Source of the DNA: Aquimarina agarivorans
Lineage (GTDB): Bacteria; Bacteroidota; Bacteroidia; Flavobacteriales; Flavobacteriaceae
DNA: 64,000 nucleotides
Assembly: GCF_000218485.1 (NCBI RefSeq)
Contig: NZ_AFPB01000174.1
Span: 1-64,000, forward strand
Direction: 5' to 3'
Positions 45,160 to 54,109 of this stretch are shown one piece after another; positions within the stretch are counted from its first letter, which is position 1; the number at the start of each line of letters is the position of its first letter. A program made the position numbers and the translations under genes. The notes below the pieces were generated by a model. The model was not told the origin of the DNA and did no database searches. It saw nothing but the letters and a program-made list of their open reading frames with translations.

Positions 45160-45744
45160 CTACCATTTTATAGGAACAACTATGCGTTCTCCTAATTTTT
45201 TATTGTTTAGAAACAAAATGGAAATACTATCATTTTTTATTAATTGCTCAAATAAATCTTTATGTTTAGCTCTTAATTGAGAAATGGTGCCTATACTTAA
45301 AGTATCTTGATTTAAATCTTTCATTTTTAATATATAAGGTTTGAAAAACACTTTATCAAACCTTAATGTATCAATGAAATGTTTTGATTTAATTAAATAT
45401 TTATTTGTTGCATTGCCCTCTATATATTTAATTTTAGTAAAGCTTTGTTTGATTAATCTGTTTTCGTCGTTTAAATACAATTTTATGGGATTACCTTTTA
45501 ATTGATTACCATAGTTATATGTGTAATTCCTAAATGATTTTCTTGAAGAATTAGTATTTTTTATATTTAAATTAAATGGTAAACTAATTACTGATACAGT
45601 AGACATTTTATTGCTAAAAAATAGTGTAACTTGTTGATTAGACTCCTTAATTTTTACTACACAAGATTCTTTTGATGTACTACAACTTATAAGACAAAAA
45701 AATATGAGCACTTTTTTTAAAAATTGCATTTTTGATTTATTCAT
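45160..45744 (-). CDS. Lipoprotein, probable immunity protein of the Hcp-effector
   Basis: A 194-aa protein with a lipoprotein signal (MQFLKKVLIFFCLISC; lipobox C-L-I-S-C near residue 21), so anchored at the periplasmic face of a membrane. The mature part is unrecognised. The gene overlaps the 3' end of the Hcp-effector by 8 nt (ATGAATAA), a coupling usual for effector-immunity pairs. A periplasmic immunity protein would imply that the toxin acts in the periplasm; this is inference. A second Met at 45729 is an equally plausible start. Confidence 0.7.
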   Translation of the reverse strand: MNKSKMQFLKKVLIFFCLISCSTSKESCVVKIKESNQQVTLFFSNKMSTVSVISLPFNLNIKNTNSSRKSFRNYTYNYGNQLKGNPIKLYLNDENRLIKQSFTKIKYIEGNATNKYLIKSKHFIDTLRFDKVFFKPYILKMKDLNQDTLSIGTISQLRAKHKDLFEQLIKNDSISILFLNNKKLGERIVVPIKW

Positions 45745-47479
45745 TTATAAATAGTGTTTCTATAATATCAAGTGGAAATCCTCTCTCTCTATTTTCAATA
45801 GTTCTGTAAAGGATATTAATATTTTTATCAAAATCATCTATAATATCGGATTGAAAATTCAATAGTTCATCAAAAGTACTAAATTCTCCTTGCAGTAATT
45901 TATTAGCTGTTTTTCCTGAAACTGGAAGTAACTGCCAGTTATATTTTTCATTATGATTCCAAGTATCAATAGCTTTTCTAGTAGCGTCTAAACCTTTTAA
46001 TTTGGCTAAATCTATTTCTTTTTGAATATCGGCCTCTAATTCCATATCCATTTCAGCTTTTTGGTCTTTAACTAGAACACCTGCTAAATCAGCAATTGGT
46101 GATAAGGGGCCGAAATCTAAAGGTAAAGGTTTATTGGTGTCTAAATCTTCGCCAATAGTTTTGGTAAAACTAAAAATGTCTAATACATTTCCTATATATT
46201 TAACCATACCAAGTAATGTTACTCTTTTACCTGTGGTGGAAAAATAATCGTACTGACTAATTCCTTTTGTGGTTTTTAGTGGTTGTCCTTCGTGTTTGTA
46301 ACCGAAGTTTTTTCCTTTTTTAAGATTTTCAAAAAGTTTACCAGAATTACTATAGACTTTTTTATATTCATGTATTAATCGATCTCCTTTGTAGACTTTG
46401 CCAAAATTGTCTACCATATAACCTTTTTTAAGTTTGGCAAATGCAATTTTTTTTATGGCTTTGTTTGCTTCTTTAGTAGCAGCATCTAATACTTTATCTT
46501 TTATTTTACCTCCGTATAAGCCTTTGCCAAATTGCATAAGTAGCATTGGGTCTCCATCATAACTGATAAATTCGGGTAAGTTATGAGTCGCTAGTGGGGT
46601 TTTAAAATAAAGTGTCCTTTTGTTAAAACCTACAAAAAGTACATCGTTTCGACTTGCTGGTAATTCTTTTTTAAGATTTTTGTAACTCACATTACAATAT
46701 AATTCTAATTGATCCCCATTATCGTCAGTGATCATTTTAGTCCAACTGTCCTTTAGTTCTAATTTAGCAGTTGCTATAGTATCACCATCAATTTCCTGTA
46801 CAGTAGCCGTTTTATTAATTTCGTGTTTTGGGAATTTATTTTCATCAACATTTAAATAATCTATTCCAAAAAAGTGATCATATTCCCATAATTGACAATT
46901 AATTTGTTGTCCAATTTCAATGTCTTTAGTTTGTACATGAAAATACACGTAATCACCAAGATTGGCCTTTGAAATAGGGTTGCAGCCATCACTATCGCTA
47001 GTCCACCATCCTTTTAAAAGCCTAGGTTCTTTTTGATCTTCTTGGCTTGTGTATGTATTAGGAATAACTTCATCAAAAGCAGTAAGATTACCCCAGTAGT
47101 TTTTATAAGTAACAGCATTATTGCCATTAAAACGGAGAATACCCGGAGTTATAGTAATTGAATATTCCATAGGTTCTGATGACTGCGAATTATAATAATA
47201 ATCAGCCATTGTAGCATAAGCTTGAGCAAACTCTACTTTAAAGTCAATACTAGCACCATCTCTACCTAATATAACAATACGCCCTTTTTTTTGCATATTA
47301 TTGTGTACAGTCCAATTAAGCATGGTTACATCTTTAGAACTTTCTACAGTAACTTGTATTTCTCCACCCTTAGGAATACCTGTAGGTTTATTGTTAGTCC
47401 CTGTGCGCTGGTTGAAGCTAAAGTCAAAACTAAGGAGTCTATATTTTTTATCCTCTAAATAAAGGTAGGCGGTGGTCAT
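45737..47479 (-). CDS. Evolved Hcp: TssD domain fused to a C-terminal effector region
   Basis: A 580-aa protein. Residues 1-133 are an Hcp/TssD domain like those at 9.9-10.9 kb: L-L-S-F-D-F-S-F-N-Q, G-I-P-K-G-G-E-I, 'MLNWTVHNNMQKKGRIVILG' and 'MEYSITITPG'. Residues about 140-300 look like one or two Ig-like beta domains (LKGWWTSDSDGCNPISKANL). About 310-580 is a basic then acidic helical region, with no known toxin motif. It encodes its own needle subunit plus cargo, 35 kb from the T6SS cluster. The last 145 residues exist in a second, decayed copy downstream, and the lipoprotein gene overlaps its end. The toxic activity is unknown. Confidence 0.82.
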   Translation of the reverse strand: MTTAYLYLEDKKYRLLSFDFSFNQRTGTNNKPTGIPKGGEIQVTVESSKDVTMLNWTVHNNMQKKGRIVILGRDGASIDFKVEFAQAYATMADYYYNSQSSEPMEYSITITPGILRFNGNNAVTYKNYWGNLTAFDEVIPNTYTSQEDQKEPRLLKGWWTSDSDGCNPISKANLGDYVYFHVQTKDIEIGQQINCQLWEYDHFFGIDYLNVDENKFPKHEINKTATVQEIDGDTIATAKLELKDSWTKMITDDNGDQLELYCNVSYKNLKKELPASRNDVLFVGFNKRTLYFKTPLATHNLPEFISYDGDPMLLMQFGKGLYGGKIKDKVLDAATKEANKAIKKIAFAKLKKGYMVDNFGKVYKGDRLIHEYKKVYSNSGKLFENLKKGKNFGYKHEGQPLKTTKGISQYDYFSTTGKRVTLLGMVKYIGNVLDIFSFTKTIGEDLDTNKPLPLDFGPLSPIADLAGVLVKDQKAEMDMELEADIQKEIDLAKLKGLDATRKAIDTWNHNEKYNWQLLPVSGKTANKLLQGEFSTFDELLNFQSDIIDDFDKNINILYRTIENRERGFPLDIIETLFINE

Positions 47480-48014
47480 TAGTTTAATTATGTTTTAAGA
47501 ACGAATATAAATCATAACGAGGTAATTATGAATATATTTTAAAGTTTGTTGAGTAATGTTTTGTAACGCTTAATGAACCAACTTTAGTGAAAACAGAAAA
47601 GGTTTTGGAAAAAATGTTAGGTGAGGATAAAAGAGGAGAGTGTAAGCGAACTCACTGATGAAGTGGCGAAAAGATCAGTTATTAAAACTTGAGAATTATT
47701 GAGGTCTTGGAGGATAAGTATAGGGGTCACCTAAATATTGGCTATACGGTAATCGCCATAAAGGTAGCATGACTTTATCTAGGCATTTTTTTCTATCACA
47801 ACGACAGATCTAATGGCTCTTTAAAGAGTGTAGAGCCAAAGTTTTTTTAAAAAAATATTCCTTTTACTGATCTAAAGGTGTTATCAAGTTAAAAAATTAT
47901 AGATTTACGTAGATTACCGTTTCCAGTATTAAATTACCCATTTTAAATAAACAAAAAATACTTAATTTTTATTTGAGTAATTTAAAACCTTAACAAGTAT
48001 AAAACAATAGGGTT
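47480..48014. other. Intergenic region between accessory patch and methyltransferase
   Basis: About 535 nt. The left part holds the presumed promoter of the Hcp-effector. The stretch 47580-47860 has short frames with higher GC (for example 'YWLYGNRHKGSMTLSRHFF' at about 47738), which look like debris of an unidentified gene. No intact gene, RNA or repeat is supported. Confidence 0.35.
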
Positions 48015-48623
48015 ATGGAAAAAACTAACAATCAGGAATATTGGACACAGCGGTATAAAGAGAATAGAACAGGTTGGGATGTAGGGTATCCTACTACACC
48101 TTTAAAAAATTATATTGATCAGTTAAAGGATAAGAGTTTGTCTATTTTGATACCAGGTGCAGGTAATGCTTATGAGGCAGAATATCTTTGTAATAAGGGC
48201 TTTAATGATGTGACTATTTTAGATGTTTCGGAAGTTCCGCTGCGGGCTTTTTCAAAGAGAAATCCAGATTTCCCTAAAGCACGATTAGTACATGCTGATT
48301 TTTTTGAGTATGAAGGAACTTATGATTTAATTATTGAGCAAACTTTTTTTTGTTCATTTCCACCAACTGATAAAAACAGAATTGCCTATTCAAAAAAAAT
48401 GCACGAGTTGTTAACAACACAAGGAAAGCTTGTTGGTGTTTGGTTTGATATACCGCTTACAGGGAACATGGAAAACCGTCCTTTTGGAGGCGATAAGCAA
48501 ACCTATCTCGGGTTTTTAAGCCCACACTTTAAGGTGCATACTTTTGATAGGTGTTTCAATTCAATTCCTGCCCGTTCAGGTAAGGAGTTGTTTGGGATTT
48601 TTGAGAAGCTTCCTTTGAAGTGA
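48015..48623 (+). CDS. TPMT-like SAM-dependent methyltransferase
   Basis: A 202-aa class I methyltransferase of the thiopurine/thiol methyltransferase family: 'YWTQRYKENRTGWDVGYPTT' at the N-terminus, the SAM site 'LIPGAGNAYEAEYL', 'VTILDVSEVPL' and 'IIEQTFFCSFPP'. These match the TPMT family, which methylates thiols, halides or tellurite in bacteria. The substrate is unknown. Single gene. Confidence 0.88.
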   Translation: MEKTNNQEYWTQRYKENRTGWDVGYPTTPLKNYIDQLKDKSLSILIPGAGNAYEAEYLCNKGFNDVTILDVSEVPLRAFSKRNPDFPKARLVHADFFEYEGTYDLIIEQTFFCSFPPTDKNRIAYSKKMHELLTTQGKLVGVWFDIPLTGNMENRPFGGDKQTYLGFLSPHFKVHTFDRCFNSIPARSGKELFGIFEKLPLK

Positions 48624-48961
48624 ATAATTTAAAAATAAGAAAATTCAGCACAAGCCAAAATAGAAGTCTTTGAATTTATTGTAGTATTATGGTGCGGCTG
48701 ATAAAGAATACATGCTGGTTTGGACTACAAAACTTCAAAAAAAATGGAAAATAAATTTTACAACAAGCATAAATTGGCAGCATAATTTAATTAGTCTTTA
48801 AAAAATCGGGTTAAAAATAGTAAAAGTGTCAAATTACAGTATGCCTATTTTTGTACACAGGACATCAGCATTTAATTTGTTTTTTATAATATTGGTACAA
48901 TAAAAAAACGCTTCCCAATAATGGAAAGCGTTTTTTTAAATTATGAATTAAACTTAATAGT
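48624..48961. other. Intergenic region with OmpA terminator
   Basis: About 340 nt between convergent genes. It contains the ompA terminator near its right end; the rest is AT-rich with no supported gene. Confidence 0.45.
48902..48937 (-). terminator. Terminator of the OmpA gene
   Basis: AAAAAAACGCTTTCC pairs with GGAAGCGTTTTTTT (one bulge) around a short loop, with T-runs on both strands. It is 24 nt past the ompA-like stop. Confidence 0.85.
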
Positions 48962-50374
48962 TTATTTTACTAAGTTAATTTCAACACGTCTGTTTAATTT
49001 TCTTCCTGCTTTTGTAGCATTAGAAGAAATTGGCTTAGACTCTCCGTAACCTACAGAACTTAATCTTGATTGAGAAATTCCTCTACCAATTAAAAATGCT
49101 TTTACAGAAGCTGCTCTAGATTCAGATAATCTCTGGTTAGTAGCATTACTACCAACACTATCCGTGTGACCTTCAACTGTAAATTTAGCTTCAGGATATT
49201 CTTTTAAAATATTGATAATATCTCCTAATACTTTTTCAGACTGAGCCTTAATTGAAGATTTACCAGTATCAAATAAGATAGTCTTAGCGTATTCATTTAA
49301 TGTCTTCTGTACTTCAGCAGTTACCTTTTTAACTTCAGGACAACCATTGTTAGCTTCAACACCAGGTACTTCAGGACATTTGTCATCTTTATCTAATACA
49401 CCATCGTTATCTTTGTCTTTGTAAGGACAACCGTTGTTAGAAACAGGACCTCCTTCATTTGGACATTTGTCTAAGTTGTCAGGAACAGTATCACCGTCAG
49501 TGTCAGGACATCCTTTCATTGCAGCAGTACCTTTTACATCAGGACAAGCATCGTCTTTATCAGCAATACCGTCTTGATCAGTATCAGGGCAACCATTTAA
49601 CTCAGCAGGACCAAATACATCAGGACAAGCATCATCAGCATCTTTAATTCCATCAAGGTCAGTATCAGGACATCCGTTGAATTGCTTCAAACCAGCAACT
49701 TCAGGACATTCGTCTTTACTATCATAAACGCCATCACCATCAGTGTCAGTACCACCAAAACCAAACTTAACACCAGCAGTGTGTTGCATGTGAGATGTTT
49801 GGAATGTATCATTTCCAATGGTAACGCTTTCGCTTGGCTCGTCATATTCACTAATTACACCTTTGTACATAGTACTTAATGAGATAGCAAAATTATCAGT
49901 CAACCAAAAATCAATACCAGCTCCAGGATTTACCGAAAATCTACCTTCATCTTCTAACCAAAAATATCCAGCACCTAAAGATAAACTTGGATCAAACCAT
50001 CCAGTTCCATCTTTTTTAATTAAGTTTCTAAAACTATAATTTAATGCTCCATCTACAGCGAAATAAGCAAGGTCATCTACATTGATTTTCCCACCTTGTT
50101 CCCCAGATAAACCAATAATATCAATTTTATTTAATGATCCCGATAAACTACCGTAAAATCCACCTTTAATATGTCTACCTACTGTAAGTTTAGAAATTGC
50201 AGGAAGGATATTAAAGTCATCAGGGTCTAAAGCGTTTAACTCAGCTTCAGAGAAAAAATCCACTGCATTTATTCCAACTGAAATTGCCCATGGATGATTT
50301 GCGTCTTGTGCATTAGCTGTACCAAATAGTAACCCGATCAGGGCAACAGCAATTATTTTACTAAGATGTTTCAT
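48962..50374 (-). CDS. OmpA-family outer-membrane protein with thrombospondin-3 repeats
   Basis: An outer-membrane/peptidoglycan linker. A signal peptide (ending GTANAQ) is followed by a beta-barrel domain (to about 200), five or so calcium-binding TSP3 repeats (D-x-D-x-D-G-x-x-D pattern, about 210-345), and an OmpA C-terminal domain ('[11 protein letters not shown]', '[20 protein letters not shown]', '[11 protein letters not shown]', 'RRVEINL'). I use the ATG at 50374 (MKHLSKII) because of the clean signal peptide and the promoter just upstream. This is a typical abundant flavobacterial surface protein. Confidence 0.93.
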   Translation of the reverse strand: MKHLSKIIAVALIGLLFGTANAQDANHPWAISVGINAVDFFSEAELNALDPDDFNILPAISKLTVGRHIKGGFYGSLSGSLNKIDIIGLSGEQGGKINVDDLAYFAVDGALNYSFRNLIKKDGTGWFDPSLSLGAGYFWLEDEGRFSVNPGAGIDFWLTDNFAISLSTMYKGVISEYDEPSESVTIGNDTFQTSHMQHTAGVKFGFGGTDTDGDGVYDSKDECPEVAGLKQFNGCPDTDLDGIKDADDACPDVFGPAELNGCPDTDQDGIADKDDACPDVKGTAAMKGCPDTDGDTVPDNLDKCPNEGGPVSNNGCPYKDKDNDGVLDKDDKCPEVPGVEANNGCPEVKKVTAEVQKTLNEYAKTILFDTGKSSIKAQSEKVLGDIINILKEYPEAKFTVEGHTDSVGSNATNQRLSESRAASVKAFLIGRGISQSRLSSVGYGESKPISSNATKAGRKLNRRVEINLVK

Positions 50375-50410
50375 ATTAATATGTATGATTAATTTAAGTG
50401 TTATCAATAA

Positions 50411-50443
50411 CAAATGTAATAGGTTAAAATTAACTAACAAAAC
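50411..50443 (-). promoter_or_regulatory. Bacteroidetes-type promoter of the OmpA gene
   Basis: On the minus strand GTTTTG (-33 element) is followed after 19 nt by TACATTTG, matching the TAnnTTTG -7 consensus of the Bacteroidetes housekeeping sigma factor. It lies 37 nt upstream of the ATG. Confidence 0.75.
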
Positions 50444-50528
50444 ACTTTGTCTAGAATTTATAAGGTTTGTTTAACTCAAATGCGCTAAACCCTTGTAAAT
50501 ACTAGTGTTAATAAAATTGTGTAACCGT

Positions 50529-53500
50529 CTACAAATTGTTAATTTTAACTGTACTTCCTGTGTATATTAACAATTTTGCTATGTTCTTAAAGCCAAATCC
50601 TGTAAAAATTGCAGCATAATTATCAATTTGTTGTTGGTGCTCTTTTAATTCAATTCCTGTTTTATAGTCGACAATTACAACACTGTTGTCATTTAAAATT
50701 TCTACACGATCTGGTCTTAAAATTTCGTTTTTATATACAAAATCACGTTCGTTGTATATCTTATTCTTAGTATTAAAAATATGTTTTAGACATGAATCGT
50801 TTAAAATTAATGACACATTTTCTGTAATTTTTTTTAATTGTGTAGGTGTAATATTGCCCTTTAATCTAAATTTTGTTAAAACCTTATCAACATCATTTCT
50901 GTCGTAAATTTCGGCCATAAATTCATGAGTGAGTAGGCCTAAAGTCAATGATTCTTCTTGTTCTTTTGATAAAATATTAGTTTTTAAAGCGGGAAATATT
51001 TGAAGCTCACTTTTTTTCGTGCAAATAAAAGTGCTTAAATTTTTAATGTTGGAAATATTTTCAATTACAGTTGATGATTTCAAGGGATTTCCATAAAAAT
51101 ATGAGCTTCCATTTATTTCAAATTTATTAGAATGAAGTAAATAGTCTTTAAATAAATTTTGAAAACTGGCTTCGGGATTTTTTTTAGTTTCACTAAAATT
51201 ACTAATTATAAACAATTGTTCCTTTGCTCTTGTTAGTGCTACATATAGTATATTTAAATTGTCAAGTTCTTGGTATTGTTGTATTTGTTGTGACTGTTTC
51301 TGAGTTTTTTTACTATACTGAGAAAAAACTTTTTCATTATAATTCACGTAAGCTTCTTTAAATATACGTGAAAGGTGATCTACCGGTGACCAAACATGAT
51401 TGGGTTGCGGTTTATATATTTCGGTATCTGCAAAAGGGTAAATGACTACAGGAAACTCTAAACCTTTCGATTTGTGAATGCTCATTATTTGAATGGCATT
51501 TTTTCCTTCGGGTACAACAATACTTAAACTATCTTTTTTTGCATTCCAGTGTGTTATAAATTCGCTTATACCAGAATTGTTTTTTTGGGTGAAATCAAAC
51601 ACAAAATCCATAAAAAATTGAAGATTTGAATTTGGTATGCCTTCTAAACCGAAAGCTGTAATTAGTGCTTCAAAAGCTTCATAGATTGATAAATTATCAA
51701 ACCAATTGATATCTAATTTAATGTGTAATAATGCCAATTCTTTTTCAATTTGTTTGGCATTTAAAGGCATTAAGGTTTGTAAAAAAGTATGTGTTTGTTT
51801 TATTTTCAAATGGGAACTTAACACTTTTAAAAATTCCAATTTATTCTTAGTATCATTTTGTGCAATTGAAAAAGAAGCAAAGTTGATAAGCAGCTGCACT
51901 TCATTTGAATTTTTAACTAAAAGCACTTCCTGAGATATTACAGGGATTTGATGTTGATTTAAAAATTCTGCAAGAATGACCCCCTCTTTATTTTTTCTAA
52001 CCAAAATGCAAATCTCTTTATAGGAAAAGCCATTTGCTGTAATTTGCCTAATGTTTTCTAAAACTTTTTCAGGATACAACAGATTTTTTTCTTCTGCATT
52101 TAATGCATCAATAAAGTCAAACTGAATATATCCACCCTGCCTTGAATTGCTTTTTTGATCATTTCCTTTAATAAACAACTCTTTATAGTTTTCTAATGAA
52201 AAAAAATTGGAGGTATACGTAAAAAAACTATTGTTAAATTCAATAATATTGGAATAACTACGGTAATTAGTGTCAAGCTGAATCGTTGTTTTGTCAGGGT
52301 TTGAAAATGGACTTCCAAGATTACTCAAACTCATAAATTGTTCTGCTTTTCCTCCTCTCCATCTGTAGATAGCTTGTTTTGCATCTCCAACTATCGTTAC
52401 GGTGCCATTTTGCCCCGTTAAATCATTAAGTGATGATACAGCATTATCACTTAATGGAAACAAATTTTGCCATTGCATGACAGAGGTGTCCTGGAATTCA
52501 TCAATAAAAAAATCTTTGTAACGTTCGCCAAGGCGCTCGTAAATAAAAGGTGTCGGTTGATCCTTTATAGTTTCAAAAATGAGCTTATTAAAGTCTGAAA
52601 TCAATAGCAGTTGCTTTTCCTTTTTTAATAGATGTAATTCATCATTTAAATTTTTAAGCAGTGACATTTGAATTACATTCTTCAAAATACGTTCTAAGAA
52701 CTGATTTTCAATAACTAGATTTTTAGTTTTATAAAAAACATCAATAATTTCAGGGCGTAAATTTTCTAACGAATCTTTTACAAACTCACTCTTACTTTTA
52801 GCGCAAAGTGGAGCGTGTTCTAAATCTTGTTTCCATTTAGCCTTATCAAAATCTTCGGTAGTATTTTTTATCAGGTTTTTAAAGTGTTTTGGTATGGAAC
52901 CGCGGGTAAATTCATCAATGACCTCGTGTTGTTTAAATGTTTCTATTAATGCGGATGATAATGCTGTAATTTTATTTTTGTTCGCAGTTAATTTTCCTCT
53001 TAGTTCTTTGCTAAAAATTTCAAAATCTTGATGTGAGTAAACACTTAAATTTTTAATATGTTCAATAGCATCTTCTTTAAAAATTATTTGGGCAATTTCA
53101 AGTAAGCTTTTTTTAATATTCCAAGGGGCATCATCATTGATTTTTGATTTTGTAAAACCTAGGACAATTTTTGTGATTTGGGGTTCGGTACCAACTTTGT
53201 CAATCAAATTATCGACTGCAATTTCTAGCAATTTATTTTGATCAAGTTCAATATCAAAGTTGCTGGAAAGTCCTAAATCATAAGCAAATGTTCGGATTAC
53301 GGATTGGGTAAACTTATCAATAGTTTGCACGCTAAAAGCGGTGTAATTGTGCAATAAATAATGTAGCGTTTTTCTTGATTTTATGCGTAATGCTTCTTTA
53401 GTCAGGTTTAATTCACTAGCAATTTCATCAAACATACTCTTATTGGTTTGGGGGGTAACTTTTTTTGAAAAGCTGTATAAACTATTTAAAATACGTTGTT

Positions 53501-53666
53501 TCATTTCTGAAACAGCTTTGTTAGTAAATGTAACAGCGAGTATTTGTTTGTATCTATTTTTGCTAGGATTTGATAAAATTTTAATTAAATAGCTTTTTAC
53601 AATAGTGTATGTTTTTCCTGATCCTGCAGCAGCATCATAAACAGTAAAAGCGGCAGTATTTTGCAT
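50529..53666 (-). CDS. AddA/RecB-like UvrD-family helicase-nuclease
   Basis: A 1045-aa superfamily 1 helicase with all motifs: Walker A 'AAGSGKTYTIVK' (about 12-24), Ia 'AVTFTNKAVSEMKQR', II 'FIDEFQDTSVMQW', III 'VGDAKQAIYRWRGG', IV 'LDTNYRSYSNI', V 'IMSIHKSKGLEFPVV' and VI 'NILYVALTRAKEQLFI'. A C-terminal PD-(D/E)xK nuclease ends the protein (RPDRVEIL..VVIVDYKTG). This is the AddA layout for double-strand break processing. No AddB-like partner gene is visible next to it. Confidence 0.93.
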   Translation of the reverse strand: MQNTAAFTVYDAAAGSGKTYTIVKSYLIKILSNPSKNRYKQILAVTFTNKAVSEMKQRILNSLYSFSKKVTPQTNKSMFDEIASELNLTKEALRIKSRKTLHYLLHNYTAFSVQTIDKFTQSVIRTFAYDLGLSSNFDIELDQNKLLEIAVDNLIDKVGTEPQITKIVLGFTKSKINDDAPWNIKKSLLEIAQIIFKEDAIEHIKNLSVYSHQDFEIFSKELRGKLTANKNKITALSSALIETFKQHEVIDEFTRGSIPKHFKNLIKNTTEDFDKAKWKQDLEHAPLCAKSKSEFVKDSLENLRPEIIDVFYKTKNLVIENQFLERILKNVIQMSLLKNLNDELHLLKKEKQLLLISDFNKLIFETIKDQPTPFIYERLGERYKDFFIDEFQDTSVMQWQNLFPLSDNAVSSLNDLTGQNGTVTIVGDAKQAIYRWRGGKAEQFMSLSNLGSPFSNPDKTTIQLDTNYRSYSNIIEFNNSFFTYTSNFFSLENYKELFIKGNDQKSNSRQGGYIQFDFIDALNAEEKNLLYPEKVLENIRQITANGFSYKEICILVRKNKEGVILAEFLNQHQIPVISQEVLLVKNSNEVQLLINFASFSIAQNDTKNKLEFLKVLSSHLKIKQTHTFLQTLMPLNAKQIEKELALLHIKLDINWFDNLSIYEAFEALITAFGLEGIPNSNLQFFMDFVFDFTQKNNSGISEFITHWNAKKDSLSIVVPEGKNAIQIMSIHKSKGLEFPVVIYPFADTEIYKPQPNHVWSPVDHLSRIFKEAYVNYNEKVFSQYSKKTQKQSQQIQQYQELDNLNILYVALTRAKEQLFIISNFSETKKNPEASFQNLFKDYLLHSNKFEINGSSYFYGNPLKSSTVIENISNIKNLSTFICTKKSELQIFPALKTNILSKEQEESLTLGLLTHEFMAEIYDRNDVDKVLTKFRLKGNITPTQLKKITENVSLILNDSCLKHIFNTKNKIYNERDFVYKNEILRPDRVEILNDNSVVIVDYKTGIELKEHQQQIDNYAAIFTGFGFKNIAKLLIYTGSTVKINNL

Positions 53667-53750
53667 AAAAAAAATTTTACGAGTTTGGTAAGAGTAACCA
53701 AAGTTATTTATTATTTGTAATTTTTTGAAGTTGAAGTAAAAATAAAAGAC

Positions 53751-53780
53751 TGTTCAGAGTTTGAACAGCCTTTTTTTTTG
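53751..53780 (+). terminator. Orphan terminator-like hairpin between divergent genes
   Basis: CTGTTCA and TGAACAG form a 7-bp stem followed by CC and nine T. No annotated plus-strand gene ends upstream of it, so either it ends a small untracked transcript or it blocks read-through from the opposite promoter. Confidence 0.55.
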
Positions 53781-53893
53781 CTAACTAAGTTATTTGTTAG
53801 TTGTTATACAGTAAATAAAAATACTATTATCGACATTTTTTTGAGCAGTGATCAAAAACCTAGTTAAGCGATACAACTTTTATTATGTTGAGC

Positions 53894-53911
53894 TTTTGTT
53901 GTATACAAAAA
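53894..53911. promoter_or_regulatory. Operator-like palindrome upstream of GH29
   Basis: TTGTATACAA (perfect 10-bp palindrome) within TTTTGTTGTATACAAAAA. Symmetric TTGTATACAA-like sites are typical of GntR/FCD regulators of sugar and sugar-acid genes. It is about 200 nt upstream of the GH29 start; no regulator gene is in the window. Confidence 0.45.
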
Positions 53912-54109
53912 TAATAAATTTCATGTGTAAATATATAACCTAAATCGTTATAGTCAACGTTTTCATTCAAATAACTTACGTGTGGTTCATTTTTATCGCT
54001 GAAAAACACATATGTAAATCATTTGTGGTATAATTTTAAACTTTTTGTGGCATTAACATATCTTTATTATAGTGACTTTTGCGTATCATTGGGGTCAAAT
54101 AATGTACTT

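Larger units (their letters stand above)
53667..54109. other. Divergent region with hairpin and operator-like palindrome
   Basis: About 440 nt between the AddA-like gene and the GH29 gene. It contains the hairpin with a T9 run (53751-53780) and the palindrome TTGTATACAA (53899-53908). No gene is supported. Confidence 0.45.

Noticed and set aside
47580-47860. Possible transposase debris before the methyltransferase gene
   Set aside because: Short frames with some coding look, but no motif could be matched to a transposase or any other family.
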